Shown here piece by piece: positions 46,708-55,975 of a DNA stretch of 64,000 nucleotides. Origin of the DNA: Bacillota bacterium (GTDB lineage: Bacteria; Bacillota; Bacilli; Paenibacillales; UBA4045); contig JAEZQY010000053.1 in the NCBI GenBank assembly GCA_023441055.1, positions 62,001 to 126,000 on the forward strand. The letters run 5' to 3'. Within the stretch, counting starts at the first letter, position 1. Every line of letters starts with the position of its first letter. The notes under the pieces are model-generated. The model saw only the letters and a list, made by a program, of their open reading frames with translations, had not been told where the DNA came from and did no database searches. The position numbers and the translations under genes are program-made.

Positions 46708-47865
46708 ATGAGGACTAAGCTAATCTACATCTTCTTGTTCTATGTATTCATCTATGCGGGCAATGCTGTATACGGGACCTTCCTGCCGGTCTACTTTCAG
46801 GATATCGGCTTCAATGCTGTCCAGATCGGCACCTTGCTCAGTCTTGGCCCATTCGTCGCGCTATTAGCACAGCCGGTATGGGGAACGGTGAGCGACCGCG
46901 CCAAGACTAAGAATCGCATCGTATATATCATGCTGATTGGGTGCGCGGTCGCGCTTCTCCTCTATCCAATCTCCGTTCAGTATACGTATCTGCTGCTCAT
47001 GATCTGTCTGTTCACGTTCTTCCAGACCTCCATCTTCGCCATCAGCGACACCATTACACTGGAGGTGCTCGATCGCGCCAACCTGCAGAGCTTCGGCCTC
47101 ATACGTATGGGAGGTACGATCGGCTTCGCGGCGATGTCGCTCATATTCGGCCTGATCGCGCGCGATCACTTGGGCAATCTGTTCTCCGTCTATCTAGGGA
47201 TCATTATCATAAGCATACTGCTCTTCAGCCGATTCCCTGTTGTGGAAGGCCATCAATCCGCTGGGCGCAAGCTGTCCATACTCGTCCTGTTCCGTCATCG
47301 TACGCTGATGCTGTATTTAAGCTTCAATTTCATCATCCAGCTAACATTAGGATTCTATTACGCCTTCTTCCCCATGTACTTCAAGGCGCTAGGCGGAGAT
47401 AATTTACTACTCGGCTGGTCCATGGTCATCTCATCGCTTAGCGAGGTGCCATTCCTGTTATTCGCCAACAAGATTGCCCAGCGCGTGAAGATTCCGATCC
47501 TGCTGCTGGTAGCCGGCATCGCGACTACGCTGCGCTGGTACTTCTTCTCGGTCATCGATGGACCGCTGTGGATCCTGCCTGTGCAGATGCTCCACGGGCT
47601 GATCTTCATTGTCCTGGCCGTCACGATGGCAACCTATATTAACCGGGAGGTACCCAAGGAGCTTAAGGCGAGCGGTCAGACCTTCAATGGCCTGTTGAAT
47701 CTAGGGGTAACGCGCATCATCGGCAGCTTCTTCGGCGGCATCGCGATTGCCCAGTTCGGACTGCGCGAGGTATTCTTGTTCAATTCCATCGCCACCGCAG
47801 TATGTGTGGTCGTATTCGGACTGCTCTTCTGGCGCTTCTCGCCGCAAGAGAAATCGTCAGCTTAA
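46708..47865 (+). CDS. MFS transporter (PPP/nucleoside-symporter-like)
   Basis: Twelve-helix major facilitator protein of 385 residues. It has the MFS_1-like N-terminus YGTFLPVYFQDIGFNAVQIG and the loop 2-3 motif PVWGTVSDRAKTKNR. GMGGTIGF-like LIRMGGTIGFAAMS in helix 4 supports the phenylpropionate-permease-like subgroup. The ligand is unknown. GGAGG lies 11 bases before the ATG. Confidence 0.82.
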   Translation: MRTKLIYIFLFYVFIYAGNAVYGTFLPVYFQDIGFNAVQIGTLLSLGPFVALLAQPVWGTVSDRAKTKNRIVYIMLIGCAVALLLYPISVQYTYLLLMICLFTFFQTSIFAISDTITLEVLDRANLQSFGLIRMGGTIGFAAMSLIFGLIARDHLGNLFSVYLGIIIISILLFSRFPVVEGHQSAGRKLSILVLFRHRTLMLYLSFNFIIQLTLGFYYAFFPMYFKALGGDNLLLGWSMVISSLSEVPFLLFANKIAQRVKIPILLLVAGIATTLRWYFFSVIDGPLWILPVQMLHGLIFIVLAVTMATYINREVPKELKASGQTFNGLLNLGVTRIIGSFFGGIAIAQFGLREVFLFNSIATAVCVVVFGLLFWRFSPQEKSSA

Positions 47866-47937
47866 GGACAGGCGCACACCCCGACTCGCGAGAAACCGCG
47901 CGGCGTGATGAACTGACTGGTACGACGATTAGATTGC

Positions 47938-48060
47938 GAGCGTCGGACTAAGGCGTTTGGCAGGTGCGGCAAGTAGAGTGGTGAGCGTGCATACTGAGGC
48001 GTTGGGCAGGTAACTTTATTGGTGACAGGGCTATTGGAGCGTGGCAAATGAGTTCGAGCA
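47938..48060. repeat. Degenerate direct repeats, period 45-54 bp
   Basis: GAGCGT followed by ACT-AGGCGTT-GGCAGGT occurs at 47938 and again at 47983. A third, shorter match (GAGCGTGG) is at 48037. No reading frame is convincing here. The stretch fills the gap between convergent genes. Confidence 0.5.
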
Positions 48061-48093
48061 AATAGGACGGTGGAATCGGCTTAAATCACCATA

Positions 48094-48121
48094 GCAGGTT
48101 AGGCCGCTAAGCCTAACCTGC
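48094..48121. terminator. Bidirectional terminator between convergent genes
   Basis: GCAGGTTAGGC and GCCTAACCTGC form a perfect 11-bp stem with a six-base loop. It lies 7 bp after the NlpC/P60 stop codon and serves the MFS gene from the other side. Confidence 0.75.
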
Positions 48122-48127
48122 ATGAAA

Positions 48128-48997
48128 CTACAGCACACTGCGACCAGTTACATAGGTATTGCTCCAATATCCGGAATCCAAATTGTTGATCTCTACGCCA
48201 TTCGATGGCGCGGCATGGACAAACTCGCCGTTGCCGATATAGATACCATCATGATTGATGATGCCATCGTTGTTCGTATCGAAGAATACGAGGTCCCCAG
48301 GCTTCAAATTCGACTTCGATACGAATCGTCCCTCCTGTGACTGCTTGATGCTCGTCCGAGGCAGACTATAGCCGTGCATCTTATTGAATACGAATTGCAC
48401 GAACGCTGAACAATCCGTATAGCGATTATTCGTATTCCAAGGCTCAGCGCCGAACCGGTAGTCGAATTTTCCGATATAGGCAATCGCTGTTGCCACAATA
48501 TCATCTGCGGTAGCTGTCGGGGCAGGCGCAACATAATCGAAGTAACTTGCTGAGGTATATCCAGTTACTCCGTTATATTTGACCTTCAACCAATAGCTGT
48601 TCACCGTCTCGATTACCTGCACCTTCTCGCCTCGCGCGATGAAGCCAATTTTATTGCTGGCTACCTTGGCCGAGCTCCTGAAGTTCACCCCACGCAATGC
48701 GGTTGCTGACGAGGGCTGATAGTTTGTGTACTTGTCGCTTGCAGATATGTACCCTTCCTTACCATTTGCATCCTCGATCTTGAGCCACTTGTCATTGACC
48801 TGCTCCATTACATGAACACGCTCACCCTTGCGGAGCATCCGATATACGATTGAACTGGTCGTGGGTTCCGATCTGAAATTCACACCGTAGATCACATCTG
48901 TCTCGTATGTACTGGCTGCCGATACGGGCGGGGCTTGTCCTAACAACAGAGAGGCAGACAGCGTCACTGCGAGTCCGAGCTGTACAATCTTCTTCAT
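48128..48997 (-). CDS. Secreted NlpC/P60 peptidoglycan hydrolase with two SH3 domains
   Basis: Wall hydrolase of 289 residues. The signal peptide ends at PPVSAAS near residue 28. Two bacterial SH3 domains follow (GVNFRSEPTTSSIVYRML and GVNFRSSAKVASNKIGFI), which bind the wall. The NlpC/P60 domain has the catalytic Cys in YTDCSAFVQFVF, with His in INHDGIYIG and a third polar residue in FVHAAPSNG. It likely cuts D-Glu-(meso)diaminopimelate bonds in peptidoglycan stems. AAGGAGGAG precedes the ATG. Confidence 0.88.
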   Translation of the reverse strand: MKKIVQLGLAVTLSASLLLGQAPPVSAASTYETDVIYGVNFRSEPTTSSIVYRMLRKGERVHVMEQVNDKWLKIEDANGKEGYISASDKYTNYQPSSATALRGVNFRSSAKVASNKIGFIARGEKVQVIETVNSYWLKVKYNGVTGYTSASYFDYVAPAPTATADDIVATAIAYIGKFDYRFGAEPWNTNNRYTDCSAFVQFVFNKMHGYSLPRTSIKQSQEGRFVSKSNLKPGDLVFFDTNNDGIINHDGIYIGNGEFVHAAPSNGVEINNLDSGYWSNTYVTGRSVL

Positions 48998-49113
48998 CTA
49001 TGAATCTCCTCCTTATCCTCTATGCTAATGAATTTGGGAGAGAGATGAAACCTGTAAATTGTGGAAGTTGGCGCAGCGTCATATAATGAGTGTATCAGGA
49101 AGGAGGGGCTGGC

Positions 49114-49950
49114 TTGGACGAACTGCAATACGAGAATGAAAGTGGAACCTTGCTGGTATCCTATCGCAAGGCGCACAGCCATCATATGGCGATCAATCAC
49201 TTTCACAGCACCTATGAGATCTTCTATCTGATGTCGGGTCAGCGCACATTCTTCATTCAGGATCGGACGATCGATGTTAACGAGGGCGATATCGTGATTA
49301 TCTCGCCGAACATCCTCCATCGGACAACGAACAGAGCTATCCCGCAGCATGAGCGGCTGATTATTAATGTTCATGAACGATATATGACCGCATGGTTGGA
49401 CCGAGACAGTGACCCGCTGCAGCTGCTGGCCGATCAAGCGTTCACGCTGATCAGCGTAAACGAGCAAGAACGGGGCGAAGTCGAAGGAATCGCGAGGAAG
49501 ATCATTGCGGAGATTACCGGCAAGCTGCCTGGCTTCGCCGTGTATGCACAGACGCTGACGACACAGCTGCTGCTACATTGCAGCAGATTGATCAGACGGA
49601 GCCGCTCGGAGCAGCCAGCGCTGCCCAGCCCCATGCATGCGCGTATCTTCGAGATTGTGCGTTACATCAACGGCCACTATATGGAAGAGATTTCTCTTCA
49701 CTCGCTGGCAGAACGCTTCTATGTCAGCCCGTATTATCTAAGCCGCTTCTTCAAGGAGGCGACCGGCTTCACCTTCGTGGAGTATCTGAACAATGTCAGA
49801 GTCAAGGAAGCGAAGAAGATGCTGATCCAGTCGCCGATGAAGGTCAGCGCAATTGCTCGTAAGGCCGGCTTCGGCAGTGTGACGCACTTCGGTCGAGTAT
49901 TCAAGCAGGTGACCGGACATAACCCACTCTACTATAGAGGTAGGGAATAA
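49114..49950 (+). CDS. AraC-family regulator with cupin sensor domain
   Basis: Transcription regulator of 278 residues. The N-terminal cupin-like sensor has HFHSTYEIFYLMSGQRTFFI and DVNEGDIVIISPNILHRT. The C-terminal 100 residues form two helix-turn-helix units (SPYYLSRFFKEATG and AIARKAGFGSVTHFGRVFK). The TTG at 49114-49116 is chosen because AGGAAGGAGGGG lies just upstream; the more distal ATG would overlap it. It is divergent from the NlpC/P60 gene, convergent with the next response regulator, and its target genes are unknown. Confidence 0.87.
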   Translation: MDELQYENESGTLLVSYRKAHSHHMAINHFHSTYEIFYLMSGQRTFFIQDRTIDVNEGDIVIISPNILHRTTNRAIPQHERLIINVHERYMTAWLDRDSDPLQLLADQAFTLISVNEQERGEVEGIARKIIAEITGKLPGFAVYAQTLTTQLLLHCSRLIRRSRSEQPALPSPMHARIFEIVRYINGHYMEEISLHSLAERFYVSPYYLSRFFKEATGFTFVEYLNNVRVKEAKKMLIQSPMKVSAIARKAGFGSVTHFGRVFKQVTGHNPLYYRGRE

Positions 49951-50002
49951 CAGTCCCCTAATATGTCATCCCCACGTGCTGCATCAAGCTTGAGGTGTGC
50001 TG

Positions 50003-51598
50003 TTACTTCTTCATCTCGCTCGGAGACAGCCCCCAATACTTGCGGAATACCTTGGCGAAGTAACTTAGATCGCGATAACCGGTCGCATGAGCGGCATCGT
50101 ACACCTTGGCATCACTGAGCAGCATCTCCTTGGCTCGTTCCATGCGCCGCGCAAGTACATAGCTGGAGAATGAATCCCCTGTCTCCTTCTTGAAGAGTCG
50201 ACTAAGATAGGAGGGATTCACATAGAGACGCTCTGCTAGAGAATGCAGACTTAAGTCCTCCGCCAGCATCTGATCGACAGACTCTAATACGCGCTTCACC
50301 ATGCGGTGGCTGGAGCTCTTGCGTTCCTGATCCAAGTAAGCGGCGATCTGTCCGGTCACGCGTCTGGCCCATTCCATCATCTGCTCCTTAGAGACCAGAT
50401 CCTCTATGGCTAACAAATACGTGTAATCCTGTGGAAGCACCTTCTGAAGCCGCCACCCCTGCGACTGAATCATCCGTGTGAAGGCACCGCTCACATACAG
50501 TAGAAACTCATAGACAAGCTCAGTTGAACTAGCTTGTGCCAATGCCTGCTCGAGCTGCTCCTCAATTAACTGTTGCGCGCGATTCGTCTCCCCGGTGAAT
50601 ATCGCAGCCTCTAGCTGTCTCTCGAAGGCGGAGTCGAGATAGACCGGTTGACCCTCTTGTCTGACCTCCAGATAAGGTATCGCGATCGCATGGCCGTACA
50701 CAGCTCTCTCCTGCAACGCTCGACAAGCCTGTTGATAAGACTGAGACACCTCCGCGAAACCCACCGCATTACCCATTCCCGCGCTCGCTGTCACCTTCAG
50801 GCATTCCTTCACCACGTCAAGCAGCCGGGAGATTCGAATATTGATTTGCTTCGTCAGGTCGCCCTCCGTCTCTCCCTCTTGTCCTTGAAACAGCAGAACA
50901 GTCAGTCCGCTGGCATCTGAGAAGACCAGCGCTTCCTCAGCAGGTACATATTCCTTAGCAATACGTTCGAGCGAGAATTGCAGGAGCGGCATATCGGTAG
51001 CCAGGAATCGCGTCTCCGTCTCGGTTAGCGGATCGATTCCGCATACCGCGACAGCATATCGCGCATTAGCGTCTAATGACAGACCGAGCTCTTCGGCATG
51101 CCTGATCAGCTCCCATTCGGCATAGCGATTCATCATCCAGCCGCGCAGCAGATCCTCCTGCAGCTGCGGAAGCCTGCTTTTCCACAATCGCTGCAGCTCA
51201 GTCATGCTATGCTTCTCCAGCAGCTCTTGGCGGATTTCTTCTGCAACTTGAATGACAGTGCGCAGAATCACATCATCTCCCGCTGGCTTCAATAAGTATT
51301 GATTGACTCCCAGCTCAATGGCCTTCTGCGCGTATTGGAAATCATCATGACCGCTTAGAATGATAATCTTCATATGCGGCTTCTTCTCGAGGATAGCCGC
51401 TGCCAGAGCCAATCCGTCCATCTCTGGCATCTCAATATCCAGCAGCATAATATCCGGCATGCGTCGCTGCGCGATCGCCAATGCCTCTGCTCCATTCTCC
51501 GCAAGCGCCACGACTTCAATCCCATGCTGATCCCAAGCAATATTATTGGCTAGACTGTTCAATATCCGAATTTCATCCTCTACAATCATCAGGTTCAT
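50003..51598 (-). CDS. YesN-type response regulator with AraC output domain
   Basis: Response regulator of about 531 residues. The receiver begins MNLMIVEDEIRI with the phospho-acceptor Asp in DIMLLDIEMPEMDGL. The AraC domain at the C-terminus contains LYVNPSYLSRLFKKETGDS and AAHATGYRDLSYFAKVFRK. The ATG ending at 51598 is preceded by GGGGGA and overlaps the sensor kinase stop, so the upstream six-codon extension is not needed. It belongs to the third transporter-kinase-regulator set. Confidence 0.88.
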   Translation of the reverse strand: MNLMIVEDEIRILNSLANNIAWDQHGIEVVALAENGAEALAIAQRRMPDIMLLDIEMPEMDGLALAAAILEKKPHMKIIILSGHDDFQYAQKAIELGVNQYLLKPAGDDVILRTVIQVAEEIRQELLEKHSMTELQRLWKSRLPQLQEDLLRGWMMNRYAEWELIRHAEELGLSLDANARYAVAVCGIDPLTETETRFLATDMPLLQFSLERIAKEYVPAEEALVFSDASGLTVLLFQGQEGETEGDLTKQINIRISRLLDVVKECLKVTASAGMGNAVGFAEVSQSYQQACRALQERAVYGHAIAIPYLEVRQEGQPVYLDSAFERQLEAAIFTGETNRAQQLIEEQLEQALAQASSTELVYEFLLYVSGAFTRMIQSQGWRLQKVLPQDYTYLLAIEDLVSKEQMMEWARRVTGQIAAYLDQERKSSSHRMVKRVLESVDQMLAEDLSLHSLAERLYVNPSYLSRLFKKETGDSFSSYVLARRMERAKEMLLSDAKVYDAAHATGYRDLSYFAKVFRKYWGLSPSEMKK

Positions 51599-53430
51599 AC
51601 ATCTTCCCCCACCCATGGATTTCTGCAGCGATCAATCGGGAGATCAATGCGAGCGACCGTTCCCTTGCCCTCCACACTATCAATCGTGAATACCGCTGTA
51701 TCCCCGTAATAGAGTTTAATTCTCGTCTTCACATTCATCAGTCCGAACAGCTCATTATTCGGCTCTGAATCCGATTGGATATCACTATCGCTACTCCGAG
51801 CTAATGCATCGCGAATGTAAGCCATTCGCTCTATACTTATGCCCTTGCCGTTGTCCGACACTTGCAGAATCAGACGATCACCCAGCCACTCGGCGGAAAT
51901 GCGTAATTCGCCGTTGCCATTCCGCTTCTCAAGACCATGCAGAATCGCATTCTCGACTAGCGGCTGCAGAATCAGCTTCAACACATACAGCTTGCTGCTG
52001 TCCGGCGAGGATTGGAAGCTCGCTGTGAATTGGTCAACAAATCTTAGCTGCTGAACGCGAATATAATACTGCAGGTGGGCGAACGTGTCCTCGACCGTAA
52101 AGCATTCCTGTCCCTTGCTCATACTGAGTCGGAAAAATTGCGAGAGATTCAGCACCATCTCACTGATCTCATCCGCGTCGTAATTTTTGGCAGACCAGTA
52201 GATAGAATCTAGTGTGTTATATAGAAAATGCGGGTTTATTTGTGATTGCAGAAATTTCAGTTCCGTCTTCGTCAGTCGAAGCTGCTGCTCATAGATGTCG
52301 CGGATGAGATGCCGCTGCTGCTCAACCGTCTGATTGAAGGCATCGGTTAAATAACCGAGCTCATCCTTACGATTATTCGCAAGCCGCATATCCAGGTTGC
52401 CTAGTCGCAGCTGTCTCATGCCTGACACCAGAGAGGAAATAGGCGAAGCAATGCTGCTATAGATCAGCCAGGCAATCCAGAAGGCCAGTACAAAGCTGAT
52501 GAAAATGATCCAGTAGGAGAAGATCTGAAGCGGCTTAGACTTCATGAAGATCTCGTTCTCCGGCTGTATGAGAAGGAGCGACCAGCCGCTTCTTGCGGAA
52601 TTGGCACGTATCGCCATATGTGGCTCCGTCGAGTTCGGCGGCCTCAGGACAGACATATTCTGCATCATCATATCCGCAGCTTCAATTCGCTGTTCCTCCG
52701 GCGCATTGGTAACAATGAGGCGCCCAGCTTGATCAAGCAAGTAGATGTGAGAGGTTGCGCTGGGGACAAGATTCATTAAATATCCAAGCAGCATACGCTT
52801 CGAAATAGACAGCATGATGACATTGCCGCCCCTGTCCCTGCTGTACAGATCCATCAGCTGCATCAAGATAACCTGCTGCTCATCATAGACCGGATCCGCC
52901 CAACCCATTAGCGCCTCCCTATGCGTCTGCGGTATATAGAGGTTAAATGCGCCGTTGGATCTCATCACCTCTTCATACCAATCCTCCTGCAAGGCCTCCG
53001 GTCGATGAAGCGCGCCAATACGACTAGATAGCATCCGCCCAGAGCTGCCATGATAGATCGTCACCGCAGATACACTCGGATTTACCGCAGCAATATTCGT
53101 AATCTGCATCATGACCTGTGTGAAATCGATCAGCGCCTTCGATGTCAGCTGCTCCTCCTCGTGGCTCAACAGCGAGGTCAAGCTTCGATCCGTCGATATA
53201 AGCGTGGAGAGATTCTTCAATCCATCCATAGTTAGATCGACATACTCCAGCGCTGAGCTCATCGCGCTCATCGTTCGTTCGCTGAGCTCCTGCTCCAGAA
53301 TTTGCTGAGAACGGACATTGGTGAATAGGCTGAATACAATAAGCGGCAAGAGTATGATAATAAAATAACAGGTTAATCTGACTTGGATCGACTGATTAAA
53401 TTTCTCCCGCAACAACCATCGCTTACTCAT
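51595..53430 (-). CDS. YesM-type sensor histidine kinase
   Basis: Sensor kinase of about 611 residues. TM1 is near residues 18-40, the extracellular sensor domain runs to about 300, and TM2 to about 325, followed by HAMP (MRQLRLGNLDMRLANN). The phospho-acceptor box is QSQINPHFLYNTLDS, with Asn where the two other kinases of this window have Lys. The ATPase domain contains PLVENAILHGLEKR and DNGKGIS. GGGGGG before the ATG ending at 53430 sets the start. It lies 70 bp after the binding protein gene, with a hairpin between. Confidence 0.88.
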   Translation of the reverse strand: MSKRWLLREKFNQSIQVRLTCYFIIILLPLIVFSLFTNVRSQQILEQELSERTMSAMSSALEYVDLTMDGLKNLSTLISTDRSLTSLLSHEEEQLTSKALIDFTQVMMQITNIAAVNPSVSAVTIYHGSSGRMLSSRIGALHRPEALQEDWYEEVMRSNGAFNLYIPQTHREALMGWADPVYDEQQVILMQLMDLYSRDRGGNVIMLSISKRMLLGYLMNLVPSATSHIYLLDQAGRLIVTNAPEEQRIEAADMMMQNMSVLRPPNSTEPHMAIRANSARSGWSLLLIQPENEIFMKSKPLQIFSYWIIFISFVLAFWIAWLIYSSIASPISSLVSGMRQLRLGNLDMRLANNRKDELGYLTDAFNQTVEQQRHLIRDIYEQQLRLTKTELKFLQSQINPHFLYNTLDSIYWSAKNYDADEISEMVLNLSQFFRLSMSKGQECFTVEDTFAHLQYYIRVQQLRFVDQFTASFQSSPDSSKLYVLKLILQPLVENAILHGLEKRNGNGELRISAEWLGDRLILQVSDNGKGISIERMAYIRDALARSSDSDIQSDSEPNNELFGLMNVKTRIKLYYGDTAVFTIDSVEGKGTVARIDLPIDRCRNPWVGEDV

Positions 53431-53470
53431 CTGCATCCCCCCACATGACTAGCAACCTGAACAGCGGAAA

Positions 53471-53491
53471 TGGCGCTCCGAGGGAGCGCCA
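53471..53491 (-). promoter_or_regulatory. Hairpin between binding protein and kinase genes
   Basis: TGGCGCTCC and GGAGCGCCA pair perfectly around GAG. With only a short T-run behind it, it probably works as a partial terminator that lowers kinase expression relative to the transporter. Confidence 0.55.
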
Positions 53492-53500
53492 AAATCTTCC

Positions 53501-55048
53501 TTATTTATTTTCCGTGAACCAGGCGTTCACTTCTGCAGTAATCTCGTCTCCGCCCTTCTTCTTCCATTCCTGGACGAATTCATCGAAGGCGTCAATCGGC
53601 AGCTGTCCGACAATAATCTTGGTGAAGTATTCCACCTCCAGCTTGGTCAAATCCGCTTTATACTTACCCATGCCAGGAGTCGGTACACCGAAGTATTGGT
53701 CTCGAATCGCCACCTTCTCAATCCGATCAACGTTATCATTCAGGTTAAACTCCATCCCCAGTGAATCAAGACGATCACGCTCTTCCTTGGCGCCATAAGG
53801 CCGGATGGATTCACCAAGCGTCTGTCGGTAGATATGCTCGTTATGCTTCTCGAAGTCGGTGACCATCTTACCGTCCTGTATCGACCACACCTCGTTCTCA
53901 AAGCCAAGCAGCAGCGTGCGATATCCTTCACCATTCATGAAATTCAGCATACGTACAACAGCATCTGGATTCTTGCTAGTGACCGGTACCACGTTATAGC
54001 CTGAAATGTAGCCGTGACCTGTCGTGCCTTGCTTGCCTTCCGGACCGATAGGGAATTCCAGCGGAATCCATTCCGCCTTCGGATCATTGTTCTTACTGGT
54101 CAGGATCGGACCGCGCGTATCGTACCAGAAAGCCGAGAATAAACCGACCTGCCCGCTGGCAATCTTCTCGCTGAAGTTCGCTTCCTTATTCAGCATCCAT
54201 TCCGGGTCAACCAATTTATCCTTATGCAATCCTGCCAGGAAGCTCAGCGCTTCCTTCATCTCTGGCAGAATACTGGCGTTAACCAGTTGACCATCGCGTT
54301 CTGTCCACATCCCTTTCTGAATCCCGTACGCGCCGACGATTGGAGCAATGCGAGCTAAATTCTCAGCCATAATGTAGCCGTACGTGTCCTTCTTGTTATT
54401 GCCGTCTGGATCATCCTCTGTGAAAGCACGCATAACCTCGCGGTACTCTTCCAATGTCTTCGGCGGCTGCAAGCCCAGCTTATCCAACCAATCCTTACGG
54501 ATATACATAATTTCATTGCCCGGCTGCGCATTCATGGATGGAATCGCGTAGATGTTGCCATCGATGGTAACGGTCTTCCATGCATCCTCTGGAATATTCC
54601 GCATAAGATCTGGACCGAACTTCTCGATCCATTCGTTAAGTGGCTGCAGCGCATTCTGCTTCACATAATTCTCGAACCAGCTCGAGTCGTATGTAAAGAT
54701 AGAGTCCGGCAAATCACCAGATGCCATAATGACATTGAGTGCATCCTGATAGCCATCAGACGGCGGGATTTGCAGCGTAATATCCAGGTTCGTATTCTCT
54801 CTGACAAAATCAATATAAGGATTGTTGTTCTCATCCATACCATCTGGGAACTTCCGTCCTCCGTTATTGAATACGACGCGAATCGACTTGCGCTCCAGCT
54901 CTTCCGATACTTGTTCGGAGCCTGATTGAACAGCTTTCGGTGATTCTGGAGCCGGTGCTGGTTGATTAGGTGTATTCGATGAACACCCCGTCAGCCATAC
55001 TAACATAGCTAGCAGTACAACAGCTATAATCTTCTTCCATTTATTCAT
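53501..55048 (-). CDS. Sugar-binding lipoprotein (YtcQ/LipO type)
   Basis: Family 1 binding protein of 515 residues with lipobox (MLVWLTGC-SSN) and a Pro/Ser-rich linker. Length and the motif VIMASGDLPDSIFTYDSSW are typical of the large YtcQ/LplA-like proteins that bind pectin- or glycosaminoglycan-derived oligosaccharides. It follows two permease genes, the gene order of Lpl systems (permease, permease, binding protein), unlike the two other CUT1 sets in this window. Confidence 0.87.
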   Translation of the reverse strand: MNKWKKIIAVVLLAMLVWLTGCSSNTPNQPAPAPESPKAVQSGSEQVSEELERKSIRVVFNNGGRKFPDGMDENNNPYIDFVRENTNLDITLQIPPSDGYQDALNVIMASGDLPDSIFTYDSSWFENYVKQNALQPLNEWIEKFGPDLMRNIPEDAWKTVTIDGNIYAIPSMNAQPGNEIMYIRKDWLDKLGLQPPKTLEEYREVMRAFTEDDPDGNNKKDTYGYIMAENLARIAPIVGAYGIQKGMWTERDGQLVNASILPEMKEALSFLAGLHKDKLVDPEWMLNKEANFSEKIASGQVGLFSAFWYDTRGPILTSKNNDPKAEWIPLEFPIGPEGKQGTTGHGYISGYNVVPVTSKNPDAVVRMLNFMNGEGYRTLLLGFENEVWSIQDGKMVTDFEKHNEHIYRQTLGESIRPYGAKEERDRLDSLGMEFNLNDNVDRIEKVAIRDQYFGVPTPGMGKYKADLTKLEVEYFTKIIVGQLPIDAFDEFVQEWKKKGGDEITAEVNAWFTENK

Positions 55049-55077
55049 AGACTAGAAACCCCTCTCAATGTCTCATT

Positions 55078-55959
55078 TTATCCTTTGACGGAGCCTAACA
55101 TAATTCCTTTCACAAAATACTTCTGCAGGAAAGGGTAAACAATTAGAATCGGTATCGTACTTGCGATGAGCGCGGCAGCTTTGATCGATTCTAGCGCCAG
55201 CAGCGTGCTGTCCATATTCGCAGAGTAGCCGGAATTGTTATCAATGCCCGACGAATTGAACATGATCAGCTCTCGTAAATATACCTGCAGCGGGAACAAT
55301 TTTCGATTCGTTACATAAAGTACCGTATCGAAGAAGGCGTTCCAGTGACCGACTGCGTGGAATAGCGTTATAGTCGCGATTGCAGGCATAGACAATGGAA
55401 TGACAATCCGGAATAGGATACCCAGGTTGGAGCCCCCATCAATCTTAGCCGACTCCTCCAGCTCTGCTGGCACACTCTGGAAAAAATTCCGGATAATAAT
55501 AACGTTGAACGCGCTGATCGCTCCCGGAATCACGAATGCCCAGAACGTGTTAAGTAGGCCAGTCCCCTTCACAACGAGGAAGGTTGGGATCATGCCTCCA
55601 CCGAACATCATGCTGAACACAATCAGGAACATGATGGTCGACCTTCCCTTAATATAAGCCTTCGACAAGGGATAGGCCAATAGACAGGTTAAGATCACAT
55701 TCACGACGGTCCCCACAACCGTCCGCAGCACACTGATCTTGAACGAGTTAAGAAATTCCTGCTCGTTCAACACCCTGCTGTACGACTCTAGGGTGAATTC
55801 AACCGGCCACAGGGATACCTTCCCAGACGTGATCGCATGATGACTGCTGAATGATTGTGCCAGCACATGCACGAACGGCGCGAGCGCCAGCAAGGCGAAC
55901 AACCCCAGAATGACATAGTTGATTGTTGATGCGATTTGTTCCCCTCTGGATAATCTCAT
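55078..55959 (-). CDS. Sugar ABC transporter permease (YtcP/LplC type)
   Basis: Permease of about 293 residues with six helices and an EAA loop LEESAKIDGGSNLGILFRI. FVHVLAQSFSSHHAITSGKV near the N-terminus is typical of YtcP. I start at the ATG ending at 55959 (MRLSRGEQIA), 7 bases after GGAGG; the upstream extension overlaps the preceding permease. Confidence 0.87.
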   Translation of the reverse strand: MRLSRGEQIASTINYVILGLFALLALAPFVHVLAQSFSSHHAITSGKVSLWPVEFTLESYSRVLNEQEFLNSFKISVLRTVVGTVVNVILTCLLAYPLSKAYIKGRSTIMFLIVFSMMFGGGMIPTFLVVKGTGLLNTFWAFVIPGAISAFNVIIIRNFFQSVPAELEESAKIDGGSNLGILFRIVIPLSMPAIATITLFHAVGHWNAFFDTVLYVTNRKLFPLQVYLRELIMFNSSGIDNNSGYSANMDSTLLALESIKAAALIASTIPILIVYPFLQKYFVKGIMLGSVKG

Positions 55960-55975
55960 GGTGTCGCCTCCATTC

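Noticed and set aside
45529..47865. BenE-like and MFS genes considered as a benzoate degradation locus
   Set aside because: No aromatic ring-modifying enzyme is nearby; family membership alone does not give the substrate.
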